Below, in pieces: positions 26,857-35,474 of a DNA stretch of 64,000 nt; position 1 is the first letter of the stretch; each line of letters opens with the position of its first letter. A program made the position numbers and the translations under genes. This DNA comes from Paenibacillus xylanexedens (GTDB lineage Bacteria > Bacillota > Bacilli > Paenibacillales > Paenibacillaceae), in contig NZ_VEIO01000004.1 of assembly GCF_007680605.1 (NCBI RefSeq), positions 208,094 to 272,093 of the forward strand, in the 5' to 3' direction. The notes beneath the pieces are model-generated. The model was not told the DNA's origin. It searched no databases and saw only the letters and a list, made by a program, of their open reading frames with translations.

Positions 26857-28263
26857 TTGTCTTTATTCAAAACATACGCGGGACTCAGCCGCGGCATCTA
26901 TTATCTCTGCTTGGCGAGAACCATTAACAGCACGGGGGATTTTATTTTCTCCCTGATCACCTTGGTGCTTACGCTGCAGATGGGCATGAGTGTGGTCAGT
27001 GCGGGAATTTTTGTATCCATGGCAGCTCTGATTAGCGGCCCCGGTGTACTGCTTGGCGGTTATTTAAGTGATCTGATTGGCAAAAAAACGATCATTGTCT
27101 CCGGGCAAGCGTTGTCTGCCCTCATGATCATGAGCTGCTCCTTCTGGTCAGGCACGATGACCATCGGTTATCTTCTGATTGCGGTCATGTTCTTCATCAG
27201 TATTACACGCCCGGCGTATAACGCCTTAATTATTCAGTTATGCCCGGAAGAGAAGGAGCGGAAAACGGCCTTTTCCCTGATGTATCTCGGAGCCAACCTG
27301 GGTATCGCGCTCGGGCCACTGATTGCCGGCTTTTTTATCAAGGATTACGTGCATATCGTCTTTCTGAGTATCGGTACCGTATTTCTGATCTCTACCTTCA
27401 TCATTTGGAAAAAGGTTCATGTTGGCGCGGGCGGCCAAGCAACGCAGACTACGACCGGGGAACGGGGACATCACACACAGCAACCGCAGGGGGAACAACA
27501 ACCATATGGGAAGCAGCAACACCAAGAAGATCAGCAGCCGGGACAACAACAACAACAACAACAACAACAACATAAACAAGGTCGCTCTCCATCCAGGCAG
27601 CAACAAGGATCAGAGTCTTTGCCTTCGCCATTGTTCCCTATGCTGCTGAAGAATCCACTTGTTGTATTTTTCATCGTGGTATCTTTTCTTAACTATTTTA
27701 TTTACATGCAATACTCGTTCAGCCTACCCTTGCAGATGAATCAGACGTTCGGTGAACATGGAGCAGCTTACTATGGCTCTGTCATGACCATTAATGCAAT
27801 CAGTGTCATTCTTCTGACCACGCTGGTGCTATCGGTGACCCGTAACTTCACGGCTCTAAACTCCATCGCGGCAGGCGCGCTCTTTTATGGTATCGGATTT
27901 GGCGTGCTATATCTGCTCGGGGATTGGCCTCAATTTGCTATCGTTGTGGTATCCACGGTGCTCTGGACGATTGGAGAGATTCTGGTGCAGACCAATATCA
28001 ATCTGTATATTGCATCCCGCGTGCCCGACAGCCATCAGGGGAGATTTAACGGCTTGCTGTTGTTTGTCGGCTGTCTGGGATATACCCTTAGCCCTTATCT
28101 GACGGGTCTGTTCATTCGAAGTGTGGATATGAAGAGTGTATGGATCATTATTCTGGGGATCAGCCTGTTCTATGCCGTGTGTATGGTGCTGCTCTGGTAT
28201 ATTGAAAAAAACGCCATGAATAAACAGGGAATTGAATCGCCTGAATACACGAAAAGTGTCTAA
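26857..28263 (+). CDS. MFS exporter with Gln-rich central loop
   Basis: About 468 residues from TTG 26857 (GGGGAGG ten bases upstream). Twelve membrane segments are split by a central cytoplasmic loop of some 75 residues rich in Gln, His and Gly, encoded partly by a CAA repeat at 27543-27570. Motifs GGYLSDLIGKKTIIVSGQ and LCPEEKERKTAFSLMYLG are MFS-like, and its position after the ATP-grasp gene resembles BacE, the bacilysin self-protection exporter. The long loop could vary in length by slippage. Confidence 0.85.
   Translation: MSLFKTYAGLSRGIYYLCLARTINSTGDFIFSLITLVLTLQMGMSVVSAGIFVSMAALISGPGVLLGGYLSDLIGKKTIIVSGQALSALMIMSCSFWSGTMTIGYLLIAVMFFISITRPAYNALIIQLCPEEKERKTAFSLMYLGANLGIALGPLIAGFFIKDYVHIVFLSIGTVFLISTFIIWKKVHVGAGGQATQTTTGERGHHTQQPQGEQQPYGKQQHQEDQQPGQQQQQQQQQHKQGRSPSRQQQGSESLPSPLFPMLLKNPLVVFFIVVSFLNYFIYMQYSFSLPLQMNQTFGEHGAAYYGSVMTINAISVILLTTLVLSVTRNFTALNSIAAGALFYGIGFGVLYLLGDWPQFAIVVVSTVLWTIGEILVQTNINLYIASRVPDSHQGRFNGLLLFVGCLGYTLSPYLTGLFIRSVDMKSVWIIILGISLFYAVCMVLLWYIEKNAMNKQGIESPEYTKSV
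27543..27570 (+). repeat. CAA trinucleotide repeat in MFS loop
   Basis: About nine consecutive CAA units encode polyglutamine in the inter-domain loop of the MFS exporter, in frame. Length changes in multiples of three would be tolerated. Confidence 0.85.
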
Positions 28264-28334
28264 GTCCAAGCCTCGGTTTATAAGAACCTCTACTTAAGTT
28301 TTAAGCTAAAACGAAAAACGAGCAATCACACCAA

Positions 28335-28435
28335 AAAGGGACAATACTGAATGGGGTCTGCACGAATAACCTCCAAAAATGCGTTTTTCGGAGGTTACTA
28401 CGTTCGTTTGACCAAACCTTCAGAATTGTCCCTTT
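28335..28435. terminator. Large nested hairpin between convergent genes
   Basis: Outer arms AAAGGGACAAT (28335-28345) and ATTGTCCCTTT (28425-28435) enclose an inner hairpin TAACCTCC (28367-28374)/GGAGGTTA (28390-28397). It lies between the plus-strand MFS gene and the minus-strand dehydrogenase, so it probably terminates both. Confidence 0.65.
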
Positions 28436-28514
28436 AGTTCATCTGCTCGTCTTACCTATCGTCTTACACGTTGTCGTACATGAGTCTAGCTCTCGGTTGC
28501 TCGGCTGGCCGCAT

Positions 28515-29621
28515 TTATTTACGCAGCCTGCGTGCACTTAATGCGTGATGACCATTTTGCAAAAAGGTGCTACGCGTGTTCTTCATCATCTCGATCCGTT
28601 GCTCCGCAAGACGGTCTGCCGCCACATAAGTGGCAATGCCTTCGGTACGGGAGCTTTCGAAAATTTTCTCCAGCGTGGTGTAAATCTCGCCGATCTTCGC
28701 CCATGCTCGCTCTTCATGATATCCGTTCAGCTCATCCGCAATGTTGATCACACCGCCTGCGTTAATGACATAATCCGGCGCGTACACGATGCCTCGCTGA
28801 TACAGCTCATCCCCATGGCGCGGCTCCAGTAGCTGATTGTTCGCACAACCTGCGATCACTTTGGCTTTCAGCGTCTTAAGTGTATCATCATTAATTGTGC
28901 CGCCGAGCGCACATGGCGCATAGATATCACATTCGACGCTTGTTATATCTTCCGGATCAACCGCCTTGGCGCCAAAACGTTCCACCGCCAGCTTCACGGA
29001 ATCCTTATGGATATCCGTTACGATAAGGTGTGCGCCTTCCTCGTACAGATACTTGCACAGATGCATCGCTACGTTGCCTACGCCTTGGACGGCAATCGTT
29101 TTGCCTTCCAGCAGATCGGTGCCGAACGCTTCCTTCGCAGCGGCCTTGATGCCGCGGTATACCCCCCAAGCCGTTGCAGGGGAAGGGTTGCCAGATGAGC
29201 CATAGCTAGCTGAGATTCCTGTGACATAATCAGTCTCCTGATAGATCAGATTCATGTCCTCTTCCGTCGTTCCCACATCCTCGGCAGTGATGTAACGGCC
29301 ATTCAACCCTTGAATGTAACGGCCGAAGGCGCGGAACATGGCTTCATTTTTGTCACGACGCGGATCTCCGATAATTACGGTTTTACCCCCGCCCAGATTG
29401 AGGCCGGATACTGCATTTTTATATGTCATGCCCCGAGCAAGACGCAGTGCATCTTCGATGGCAGCTTCCTCAGAAGCGTATGTCCACATCCGTGTACCGC
29501 CTAGCGCAGGCCCAAGTGTTGTATCGTGTATGGCGATGATGGCCTTCAAGCCCGAATTTCGATCCTGGCACAGAACCAGTTCCTCATAATCATGTCGCTC
29601 CATTGCTTCAAACCAACTCAT
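28515..29621 (-). CDS. Leucine-dehydrogenase-type Glu/Leu/Phe/Val dehydrogenase
   Basis: 368 residues, the usual length for leucine dehydrogenase. LGPALGGTRMW and the catalytic-lysine motif LNLGGGKTVIIGDP are present, as is the NAD-binding GKTIAVQGVGNVAMHLCKYL. It catalyses reversible oxidative deamination of branched-chain (or phenyl-) amino acids with NAD+. It stands alone between a terminator and the cdaS-like gene. It could feed branched-chain fatty-acid synthesis or, given its neighbours, amino-acid-derived metabolites; it differs from BacC, which is a short-chain dehydrogenase. Confidence 0.92.
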   Translation of the reverse strand: MSWFEAMERHDYEELVLCQDRNSGLKAIIAIHDTTLGPALGGTRMWTYASEEAAIEDALRLARGMTYKNAVSGLNLGGGKTVIIGDPRRDKNEAMFRAFGRYIQGLNGRYITAEDVGTTEEDMNLIYQETDYVTGISASYGSSGNPSPATAWGVYRGIKAAAKEAFGTDLLEGKTIAVQGVGNVAMHLCKYLYEEGAHLIVTDIHKDSVKLAVERFGAKAVDPEDITSVECDIYAPCALGGTINDDTLKTLKAKVIAGCANNQLLEPRHGDELYQRGIVYAPDYVINAGGVINIADELNGYHEERAWAKIGEIYTTLEKIFESSRTEGIATYVAADRLAEQRIEMMKNTRSTFLQNGHHALSARRLRK

Positions 29622-29828
29622 GTGCTAACCGTCTCCTCTAACCATTTTTGCGATAAATCGCAGCGTCGAATTCTAGCGTTCCTATTTACGTTCCACCCTC
29701 TATTGTACCCATATCCACCCAGTTTGTGCAAAATCACATCACGATGTTCGCTTTTGGACTCCTCTGCATTCGTATCCAAGCCAAAGCAAACCAGACGAAT
29801 ACCTTGAGGAACGGAATCTCACCATAGC

Positions 29829-29868
29829 AAAAAGAGGCTCCGCCTGTCACCCTGTGACTGGTCAGCCT
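29829..29868 (-). terminator. Terminator of cdaS-like gene
   Basis: AGAGGCT/AGCCTCT arms with a TCACcctGTGA inner pair; followed on the minus strand by TTTTTGC. It lies about 120 bp past the stop. The rest of the 29622-29985 gap holds nothing recognisable. Confidence 0.65.
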
Positions 29869-29985
29869 CTCCAATAACTCGCTCTGGATGCATAGGCAGG
29901 TCGATACGCTCATGTACTCATATGCTCACAATTGTATACCTATGTACCCTCGCCATCTCACCATATCGCTATCTCGCTCTACGCT

Positions 29986-30621
29986 CTAGGTCAGCGTTTC
30001 AACCACATTGATCGGATGCAACGCCCCATCCACCGCAAAAGAAGCCTGCCCTGTCTCTTCCGAGACTACCAGCACTACCGCATCGGTCAACTCGCTTAAT
30101 CCGAGTGCCGCCCGGTGGCGTGTGCCCAGCTTTCGTTCGTGGGCTTCGGCTTGGGATAACGGCAGCACATTGCCGGCAGACACAATCTGGTTGCCACGAA
30201 TCAGCACAGCTCCATCATGTAGTGGCGCACCGGGAATGAAGAGCGATTCGAGTAACGCGTGAGTTACTTTGGCATCCACCGCTACACCGGAATGAATCAT
30301 CGTCTCCAGCGGAACCTCCCGTTCAATGACAATCAGCGCTCCATACCTGCGGTCGGATAGATGCTGCACACTGGACGTCAGTTCTGCAAACTTCTCGGTA
30401 AACGGGGACAAATAACAGTCGAGATAAAAAGAAGAAGCAAGCACTTCAATGTGCTTGATCTCGGCACGAATCTCCGCAAACTGTCCCAGCAAACAGACAC
30501 TGTCATGGTCAAAGCGCGATAACGTCACATTCATTCGTTCTGCTACACGGTGCAGGTCCGCCTTTAACTTTTGCCGCATCAGAGAACTGTCACAGTCTGC
30601 TTGTCCCGTGTGCTGATTCAT
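29986..30621 (-). CDS. cdaS: CdaS-type diadenylate cyclase
   Basis: 211 residues, matching the short sporulation-specific cyclase CdaS (about 207 in B. subtilis). Two N-terminal helices (autoinhibitory in the family) precede a DAC domain with the catalytic motifs PLHDGAVLIRGNQIVSAG and LGTRHRAALGLSE. It makes c-di-AMP from two ATP. ATG 30621 lies about ten bases after GAGGGGG; the longer frame includes that site. A sporulation sigma promoter is expected from the family, but I could not identify one. Confidence 0.87.
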   Translation of the reverse strand: MNQHTGQADCDSSLMRQKLKADLHRVAERMNVTLSRFDHDSVCLLGQFAEIRAEIKHIEVLASSFYLDCYLSPFTEKFAELTSSVQHLSDRRYGALIVIEREVPLETMIHSGVAVDAKVTHALLESLFIPGAPLHDGAVLIRGNQIVSAGNVLPLSQAEAHERKLGTRHRAALGLSELTDAVVLVVSEETGQASFAVDGALHPINVVETLT

Positions 30622-30758
30622 CTTGTGCCCGCCCCCTCTTCTTAAATTGGTACACATCTGCCTTCAAACCTGACTGCTTTGTGAATCATCTGCTCTCCGG
30701 CTCCAACTCCATGATTAGTACCCCTACCTTCCCCCGAAGAGGCAAGATTTATGCAAAA

Positions 30759-31307
30759 TTAATCCACAGCTATAACACTCCATTTCCCCAATTGATCCGC
30801 TACGAAATATACGGTTACCGCCGCATGCTCTATCTTATTCTCTCTTATCATTTCGCCTTCGACCGTAACGAGTATATGGTTTTTCGTTTCATCTTTCGAG
30901 ATATGATTTATATCTGTAAACTTATAATCTCCATCATAGCTCCACATATAGGCATCAGCAGTTTCGGAATCTTTGAACGTACTGCGGAATGTTTTTTCAT
31001 CTGAATGAGCCTGTGCAACCAGATATTTCTTCAAAACGTTCTTGATCTGGTCATTCAGCAGAGGGTCCCTCTCTTTCTCAAAATCAATGAACACTCCTCT
31101 TTCAAAGTCAGCAAGAGCCGGGGAATCAGGACTGTTTTGTTCTTGGTCTATTTTATTTTCTTCTTTGTCTTCTTTCTGTTGCTGCTCGATTGCTTGCTCA
31201 TCCACGGCCTCATTTGGATTTGTATTATTCTTGGCTTCATTTCCGCAAGCAACCAAAATTACAAGAATGCCTGACAGAAAAAGCAACATTCTTAATTCTC
31301 TTTTCAT
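30759..31307 (-). CDS. Lipoprotein of unknown function
   Basis: 182 residues: signal with lipobox LVAC, an acidic low-complexity linker rich in Glu/Gln/Lys (about residues 30-65), then a small alpha/beta domain (NVLKKYLVAQAHSDEKTFRSTF, NHILVTVEGEMI, AAVTVYFVADQLGKWSVIAVD) reminiscent of NTF2-like lipoproteins. AAGGAG precedes ATG 31307. Anchored on the outer face of the membrane; role unknown. Confidence 0.78.
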   Translation of the reverse strand: MKRELRMLLFLSGILVILVACGNEAKNNTNPNEAVDEQAIEQQQKEDKEENKIDQEQNSPDSPALADFERGVFIDFEKERDPLLNDQIKNVLKKYLVAQAHSDEKTFRSTFKDSETADAYMWSYDGDYKFTDINHISKDETKNHILVTVEGEMIRENKIEHAAVTVYFVADQLGKWSVIAVD

Positions 31308-31397
31308 CTTTAATCTCTCCTTTGCCGTTTACGTGCGGTCACATCGCTTATATAAACAAACAACGTTAGATGTATGTAAAGGTTGCGTAAAATACAC

Positions 31398-31430
31398 GAA
31401 GAAGCCGGGTGACGAACCCCAGCTTCTTTG
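31398..31430 (-). terminator. Hairpin after the OB-fold protein gene
   Basis: GAAGAAGC-GGG pairs with CCC-GCTTCTTT around a short loop; it lies about 40 bp past the stop of the minus-strand gene. The T tract is weak. Confidence 0.5.
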
Positions 31431-31469
31431 CGAAAATTGTCTGATGCCATTTCTGACTCTGGTAAATTT

Positions 31470-33041
31470 CTATTGAGCCTTGCCGTAAGAACCGGCTTTA
31501 AATGTCGTTGGATCATACCATTTGTACCCTGCCGCCGGCGCAGCCCACGGCTCAAGCTGTGGCTCGGTGGAACTTGCTGGTGTCTCCATTGGCAACAAGC
31601 TTGTTGCTGTATCAAGGGTCAGACCTGGCACTTGGGACAGGCTGGTGTAACTTTCTTTGACCGCGAGCCATTTCACCGTATTCACGAGGAATATGGCGTC
31701 GTCCACTTCCTTGAAACCATCATAGGTTTTCTTGGTGGCTCCGTTTTCTTCACGCAAATACTTTGGCGACGCATCTTCAACCGGAGAGGAATCACCGATG
31801 AACGCCGCTTTTCCTGCGCCTACTTTCGCAACCGCGGCGTACGCCCCTTCTGCTCTTCCGCCACCGCTATATACGCCCTGATCAACGGCGTTATTCCATT
31901 TGGACACGCCCGTTGGAACATAAACCAAACCTTTAGCTTTGTTCGGGTCCAGAATGGCAATCGTTGATCCGGCGTGCATGGCTACAGCTTGTACTCCTGT
32001 CGTGATGCCAAAAGCTTGTGATGGCGCAACGATATCTGTGGCATTCACATCACCCAGCGCGTTATAGCGGAAACGAACACCGAAGTTCGTTCCGAGCCAG
32101 TCGGAACTGGTCACGCCTTGCATCGCCGGGGATTCCGCTTCGGCAGAGGACATGCCTTTGGCTGGATTCAGGAAAGCACCGCGGCGGTAGCCGTTGAACA
32201 CTTCGGAAGAATCCCAGCGGTTTTTGTTCCGGTCTGCATTGTAGTGATCGGAGATGAAGAACACACTACCGCCATTTTGTACGTATTGCAGGAGCGCAGC
32301 CTGCTCCGTGGCCTTGAATGGCACGTTGGCCTCGCCAATGACAAACACGTCATAGTCTTTCAATTTGTTATAGGTGTACGCTTGCTCACCAAATGTATAC
32401 GGGATGCTGCGTTCCAGCTGATCCACGGTAAAGCCTGCGTTTCGCAAACCATTCGCAAAGTCTGAAAAAGCTCCATCGATAATCCAGTCCGCCGCACCTG
32501 CGGTCTGAGCATGCGTGTTATCAAACAGCACTTTTTTGCCGTTGCCGCCCGGAAGAGGTGTGCCCGGATTCGGATTTGGCTCGGGGTCAGGATTTGTGGT
32601 ACCTGAAGAAAGGGTAATCGACGTAGGATTTTTGACACCGGCATAGCTGTTATATGCGCCAAGCGTTCCCGTTACGATAATTTTTTTTCCTACCAGACCA
32701 GGGTTTGAAGCCAGTCCGTATTGAGCTCGGAAAGAAGAAGAAACTTGCACATCCAGCAGTTTGGCGTTCGAGCGCTCGGATGCAGCATCCGCAATCAGCA
32801 CATTGAAATCATTGGCATACGGTGAGGTAAACTTGGCCGTCAGTGACCCGGTTGCATGTCCCACAACATAACCTTCGACGGTTGCTGTGCCTCCGCTGCT
32901 CTGGGCAGCAATGGCTTGTGATACGGTAAGTGGTGCCGCGGCTTGAACCGGAGCCTGAATCCCCGGAGCCAGTAACGTTGTTGCCATCATAACAAAGACC
33001 AGGAATGCCCCGATCCAGTGCTGCCTTAACGCCTTTTTCAT
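31470..33041 (-). CDS. Secreted protein with OB-fold (DUF6359/YhcR-like) and GATase-like domain
   Basis: 523 residues: a signal peptide ending near PVQAAA, an OB-fold domain (about 40-140; GTATVEGYVVGHATG, VGKKIIVTGTLGAY) like those of YhcR-type nucleases, a Pro/Asn linker (NPDPEPNPNPGTPLPGG), then a class-I-amidotransferase-like domain (KKVLFDNTHAQ, DYDVFVIGEANVPF, GGSVFFISDHYN). No nuclease catalytic motif is obvious. ATG 33041 is preferred for its signal peptide; GGAGGAG is upstream. Likely cell-surface or extracellular; substrate unknown. Confidence 0.75.
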   Translation of the reverse strand: MKKALRQHWIGAFLVFVMMATTLLAPGIQAPVQAAAPLTVSQAIAAQSSGGTATVEGYVVGHATGSLTAKFTSPYANDFNVLIADAASERSNAKLLDVQVSSSFRAQYGLASNPGLVGKKIIVTGTLGAYNSYAGVKNPTSITLSSGTTNPDPEPNPNPGTPLPGGNGKKVLFDNTHAQTAGAADWIIDGAFSDFANGLRNAGFTVDQLERSIPYTFGEQAYTYNKLKDYDVFVIGEANVPFKATEQAALLQYVQNGGSVFFISDHYNADRNKNRWDSSEVFNGYRRGAFLNPAKGMSSAEAESPAMQGVTSSDWLGTNFGVRFRYNALGDVNATDIVAPSQAFGITTGVQAVAMHAGSTIAILDPNKAKGLVYVPTGVSKWNNAVDQGVYSGGGRAEGAYAAVAKVGAGKAAFIGDSSPVEDASPKYLREENGATKKTYDGFKEVDDAIFLVNTVKWLAVKESYTSLSQVPGLTLDTATSLLPMETPASSTEPQLEPWAAPAAGYKWYDPTTFKAGSYGKAQ

Positions 33042-33247
33042 ATACCCTTTCTCCTCCTTCATAACGTATGATGCTTGTCCCTATCTAATTTAAAGCTTCA
33101 CATGATGAATTCCTCTCGGTTTATGTAAAATTTTTGAAAAATTTTAAGAAAGCTCCCTTTTGTCTATACTGACTCCTATATGACTCGATAATGAATACGG
33201 TTTGTTAAGTCTAGAATGACCTCTAATAGAGAAGGAGATTTCCCTTT

Positions 33248-33544
33248 ATGAAAATAGTTTTTTTGTTACTCCTCATCATCGTGCCACTTGCCATGACGTT
33301 CATAGCACTTCGAACCCAATGGGCAGTACGGCTGTTCCATCTCCTTGCTATTCTATGCTTCTATAGTGTGGCAACGGTTATTGCCGGCGATGTCTATGCC
33401 ACTAATTCTCATATGACGACGTTCACTACGGAAATTCATCACTTTTTGCTTAACCGCTGGTTTCTGATCCCTGCTTCCTACTTGGGCGTTTATATCCCAT
33501 ATGTGCTGTGGAAAAGCCTATTTTCGAAAAAAGTTGAGTTATAG
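33248..33544 (+). CDS. Small three-helix membrane protein
   Basis: 98 residues with three hydrophobic segments (about 2-20, 28-48 and 68-88) and a basic end. AGAAGGAGAT lies eight bases before ATG 33248, so translation is likely. Divergent from the OB-fold protein gene. Family not recognised. Confidence 0.7.
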   Translation: MKIVFLLLLIIVPLAMTFIALRTQWAVRLFHLLAILCFYSVATVIAGDVYATNSHMTTFTTEIHHFLLNRWFLIPASYLGVYIPYVLWKSLFSKKVEL

Positions 33545-33596
33545 CTCAGTTAGGCATTGCAATTTACCGACGTTCAATGCATAATGTGATTATATA

Positions 33597-33611
33597 TGAT
33601 AATGATTATCA
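33597..33611. promoter_or_regulatory. Fur box
   Basis: TGATAATGATTATCA matches the 7-1-7 Bacillus Fur consensus (TGATAAT-N-ATTATCA) exactly. It lies 83 bp upstream of the small gene at 33694 and about 50 bp after the small membrane gene, so iron starvation should derepress the 33694 gene. Confidence 0.85.
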
Positions 33612-33693
33612 TTCTTGAGCTTGTTTATTTTCAATTACGATGATGATGCCAACCATACTTACGACTTTATAGATAAAGGGGAACGAACATCGA

Positions 33694-33846
33694 ATGAACA
33701 CAACTCTGCAAAAGGCTGTCCTGCAGCTTGACGATTATTTGGATCTTCTGAACCTGGCGATTAACCTGGGTGACACAAGATGGCAAAAGGAGATCATCCG
33801 CAAGCTGGCCTACACTTACCCTGCAACGACTTGCAACCAACCCTAA
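33694..33846 (+). CDS. Putative Fur-regulated 50-residue protein
   Basis: 50 codons from ATG 33694 to TAA 33844-33846. The product is predicted almost wholly helical: MNTTLQKAVLQLDDYLDLL, then NLAINLGDTRWQKEIIRKL and a short tail. AAAGGGGA is about eleven bases upstream and the Fur box precedes it. Small Fur-controlled proteins (FbpA-FbpC) act with FsrA RNA in the iron-sparing response of B. subtilis; this gene has the same layout, but I cannot show homology. An IDEAL-domain-like helix is an alternative. Confidence 0.6.
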   Translation: MNTTLQKAVLQLDDYLDLLNLAINLGDTRWQKEIIRKLAYTYPATTCNQP

Positions 33847-34053
33847 AAACATACCGTCACATGAACGATTTTGGTAATCTTCCAATAGCCTGCGAGGAAT
33901 TCAGTTGTATGAATTCGGTCGTGGGCTTTTTTGCGCGTATATGGTGCGATACAATAGGATGCAATACGACCGCGATGTTGAATCCATTCAGGCAGGGTTA
34001 TATGACCCATGCCAAGTGGGAAGAAGAACCTCAAATGGAGCAAAGGAGTGTAC

Positions 34054-34584
34054 ATGATGCAGCTTGAAACAGAAAGATTAATTCTTCGTGAAATTGTAGA
34101 ACATGACTGGCCGCACATCCATACGTATACTTCGATGCCCGAAGTTACGGCACACACCGCATGGGGCCCGAACACGGAGGAGGATACCCGGGCTTATGTA
34201 CAGGATGTCATTCGTATGCGGCTGACCAAGCCGAGAGAAGGATATGAACTTGCCATTGTTTTGAAAAAGGAAGGGCTTCTCATCGGTGGCACAGGTCTGC
34301 ACCTTGTCGATCAGACCAATGCTGAGATCGGCTATGTGCTTCACCCTGCCTATCAGGGGAATGGATATGTGACCGAAGCCTGCCGCGCATTACTTCATTT
34401 TGGCTTCAAGGAACTTGGGGTTCACCGGATTTATGCCAAATGCCGTCCAGAAAACCCGGCGTCTGAGCGTGTCATGCAACGGATCGGCATGCAACGTGAG
34501 GGCCTTCTCCGGGAACACTGGTTCTATAAAGGGGCTTATCATGACTCGGCACTCTACTCCATGCTGGATCGGGAGTTGGTATAA
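34054..34584 (+). CDS. GNAT acetyltransferase (RimJ/RimL type)
   Basis: 176 residues: starts LETERLILREI, acetyl-CoA loop IGYVLHPAYQGNGYVTEA and ELGVHRIYAKCRPENPASERVMQRIGM, all typical of RimJ/RimL-type N-acetyltransferases acting on protein N-termini or small amines. AAAGGAG is five bases before ATG 34054 and eight before ATG 34057; either may be used. Followed by about 890 bp without a gene. Confidence 0.9.
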   Translation: MMQLETERLILREIVEHDWPHIHTYTSMPEVTAHTAWGPNTEEDTRAYVQDVIRMRLTKPREGYELAIVLKKEGLLIGGTGLHLVDQTNAEIGYVLHPAYQGNGYVTEACRALLHFGFKELGVHRIYAKCRPENPASERVMQRIGMQREGLLREHWFYKGAYHDSALYSMLDRELV

Positions 34585-34604
34585 AATCTCAGCTGTGCTT
34601 ACCT

Positions 34605-34730
34605 GCCTGTGAAGCATGGTATCATGAGCATCATCTAGTGTCGGTACGTGCCCTGTGAAGCATGGCATCATGAGCATCGTCTAGTGTGGATACGTGCTCT
34701 GTGAGACATTATGGCGTCATGATGTTACGT
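34605..34730. repeat. 46-bp imperfect tandem repeat
   Basis: Two near-identical units beginning CCTGTGAAGCATGG and ending TACGTG at 34605-34649 and 34650-34695, with a degraded third to about 34730. It lies downstream of the acetyltransferase gene; no coding frame is supported. Confidence 0.7.
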
Positions 34731-34932
34731 GATGCATGGCGCACGTTGCGTGCGATGCACTGGTGTACAGTGTAATGCGTTCGGATGTGCGGAGAGGTGC
34801 TACTGTATAATACATGTGTATAAATTGGGCTGGATGTGTTGGTATATACTGCAATGTGCTTGTTTTGTGCGTTGGTGTCGCCAATGTCTATGAGCCAGCA
34901 AGATCCAGCGAGGTATGGAAGTGGCTACCAAA

Positions 34933-35133
34933 ATTCTAACGATCACCACGGACCCTATTCGGATGTTTTTCAGCTGTTTGAGATTCTAACGATCCCCAGT
35001 GACGCTATTTCTCCAAAAAACCGCAAATAAGTAGCATTTTCCAGTAAATTTCGAGAAATAACGTCTCTCCTGATCGTTAGATTTTCGAATGGGCTAAAAT
35101 ACATCAAATAGGCTCATCTGAGATCGTTAGCCG
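34933..35133. repeat. 201-bp four-unit inverted element, copy B
   Basis: Direct units at 34933-34960 and 34983-35010; inverted units at 35056-35083 and 35106-35133, the last matching only its first 25 nt. The spacing is the same as in copy A. It lies between the convergent acetyltransferase and fnr genes. The unit at 34983 (GATCCCCAGTGACGCTATTT) equals the reverse complement of copy A's first inverted unit over its whole 28 nt. Confidence 0.85.
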
Positions 35134-35224
35134 CCGGGGGGATTTGTTACCCCATAGTTTGGGAAAGTCACATACCCAAAAGGACGAAAAAAAGGACAGA
35201 ACAGCCCTCGCCGCTCCACCCTTT

Positions 35225-35430
35225 TTAACAATGAATCCAATTCGTGTTGTTTCATTAATTCCGTTTGGTCCAATACGTTTAATTCAGTGCCTTTCAGCAT
35301 TGTCCAGTTCCCTATTCGTTCCATTCAGTTCAGTGCCTTTCAGTTCAATGCCTTTCAGTTCCGTATCCGTTCAGATCCGATTTGTTCTATTCGTTTCGTT
35401 CCGATCTCGTTTCTCCCCATCCGTGCGTTC
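35225..35430. other. Low-complexity T/C-rich tract
   Basis: Repeated CAGTGCCTTTCAG and TTCAGTTC variants and pyrimidine-rich filler before the fnr stop. No gene is supported on either strand. Confidence 0.5.
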
Positions 35431-35474
35431 TCTCTAATTACCTGTTTCGATACCTGAATCCACTGTAATATGGC

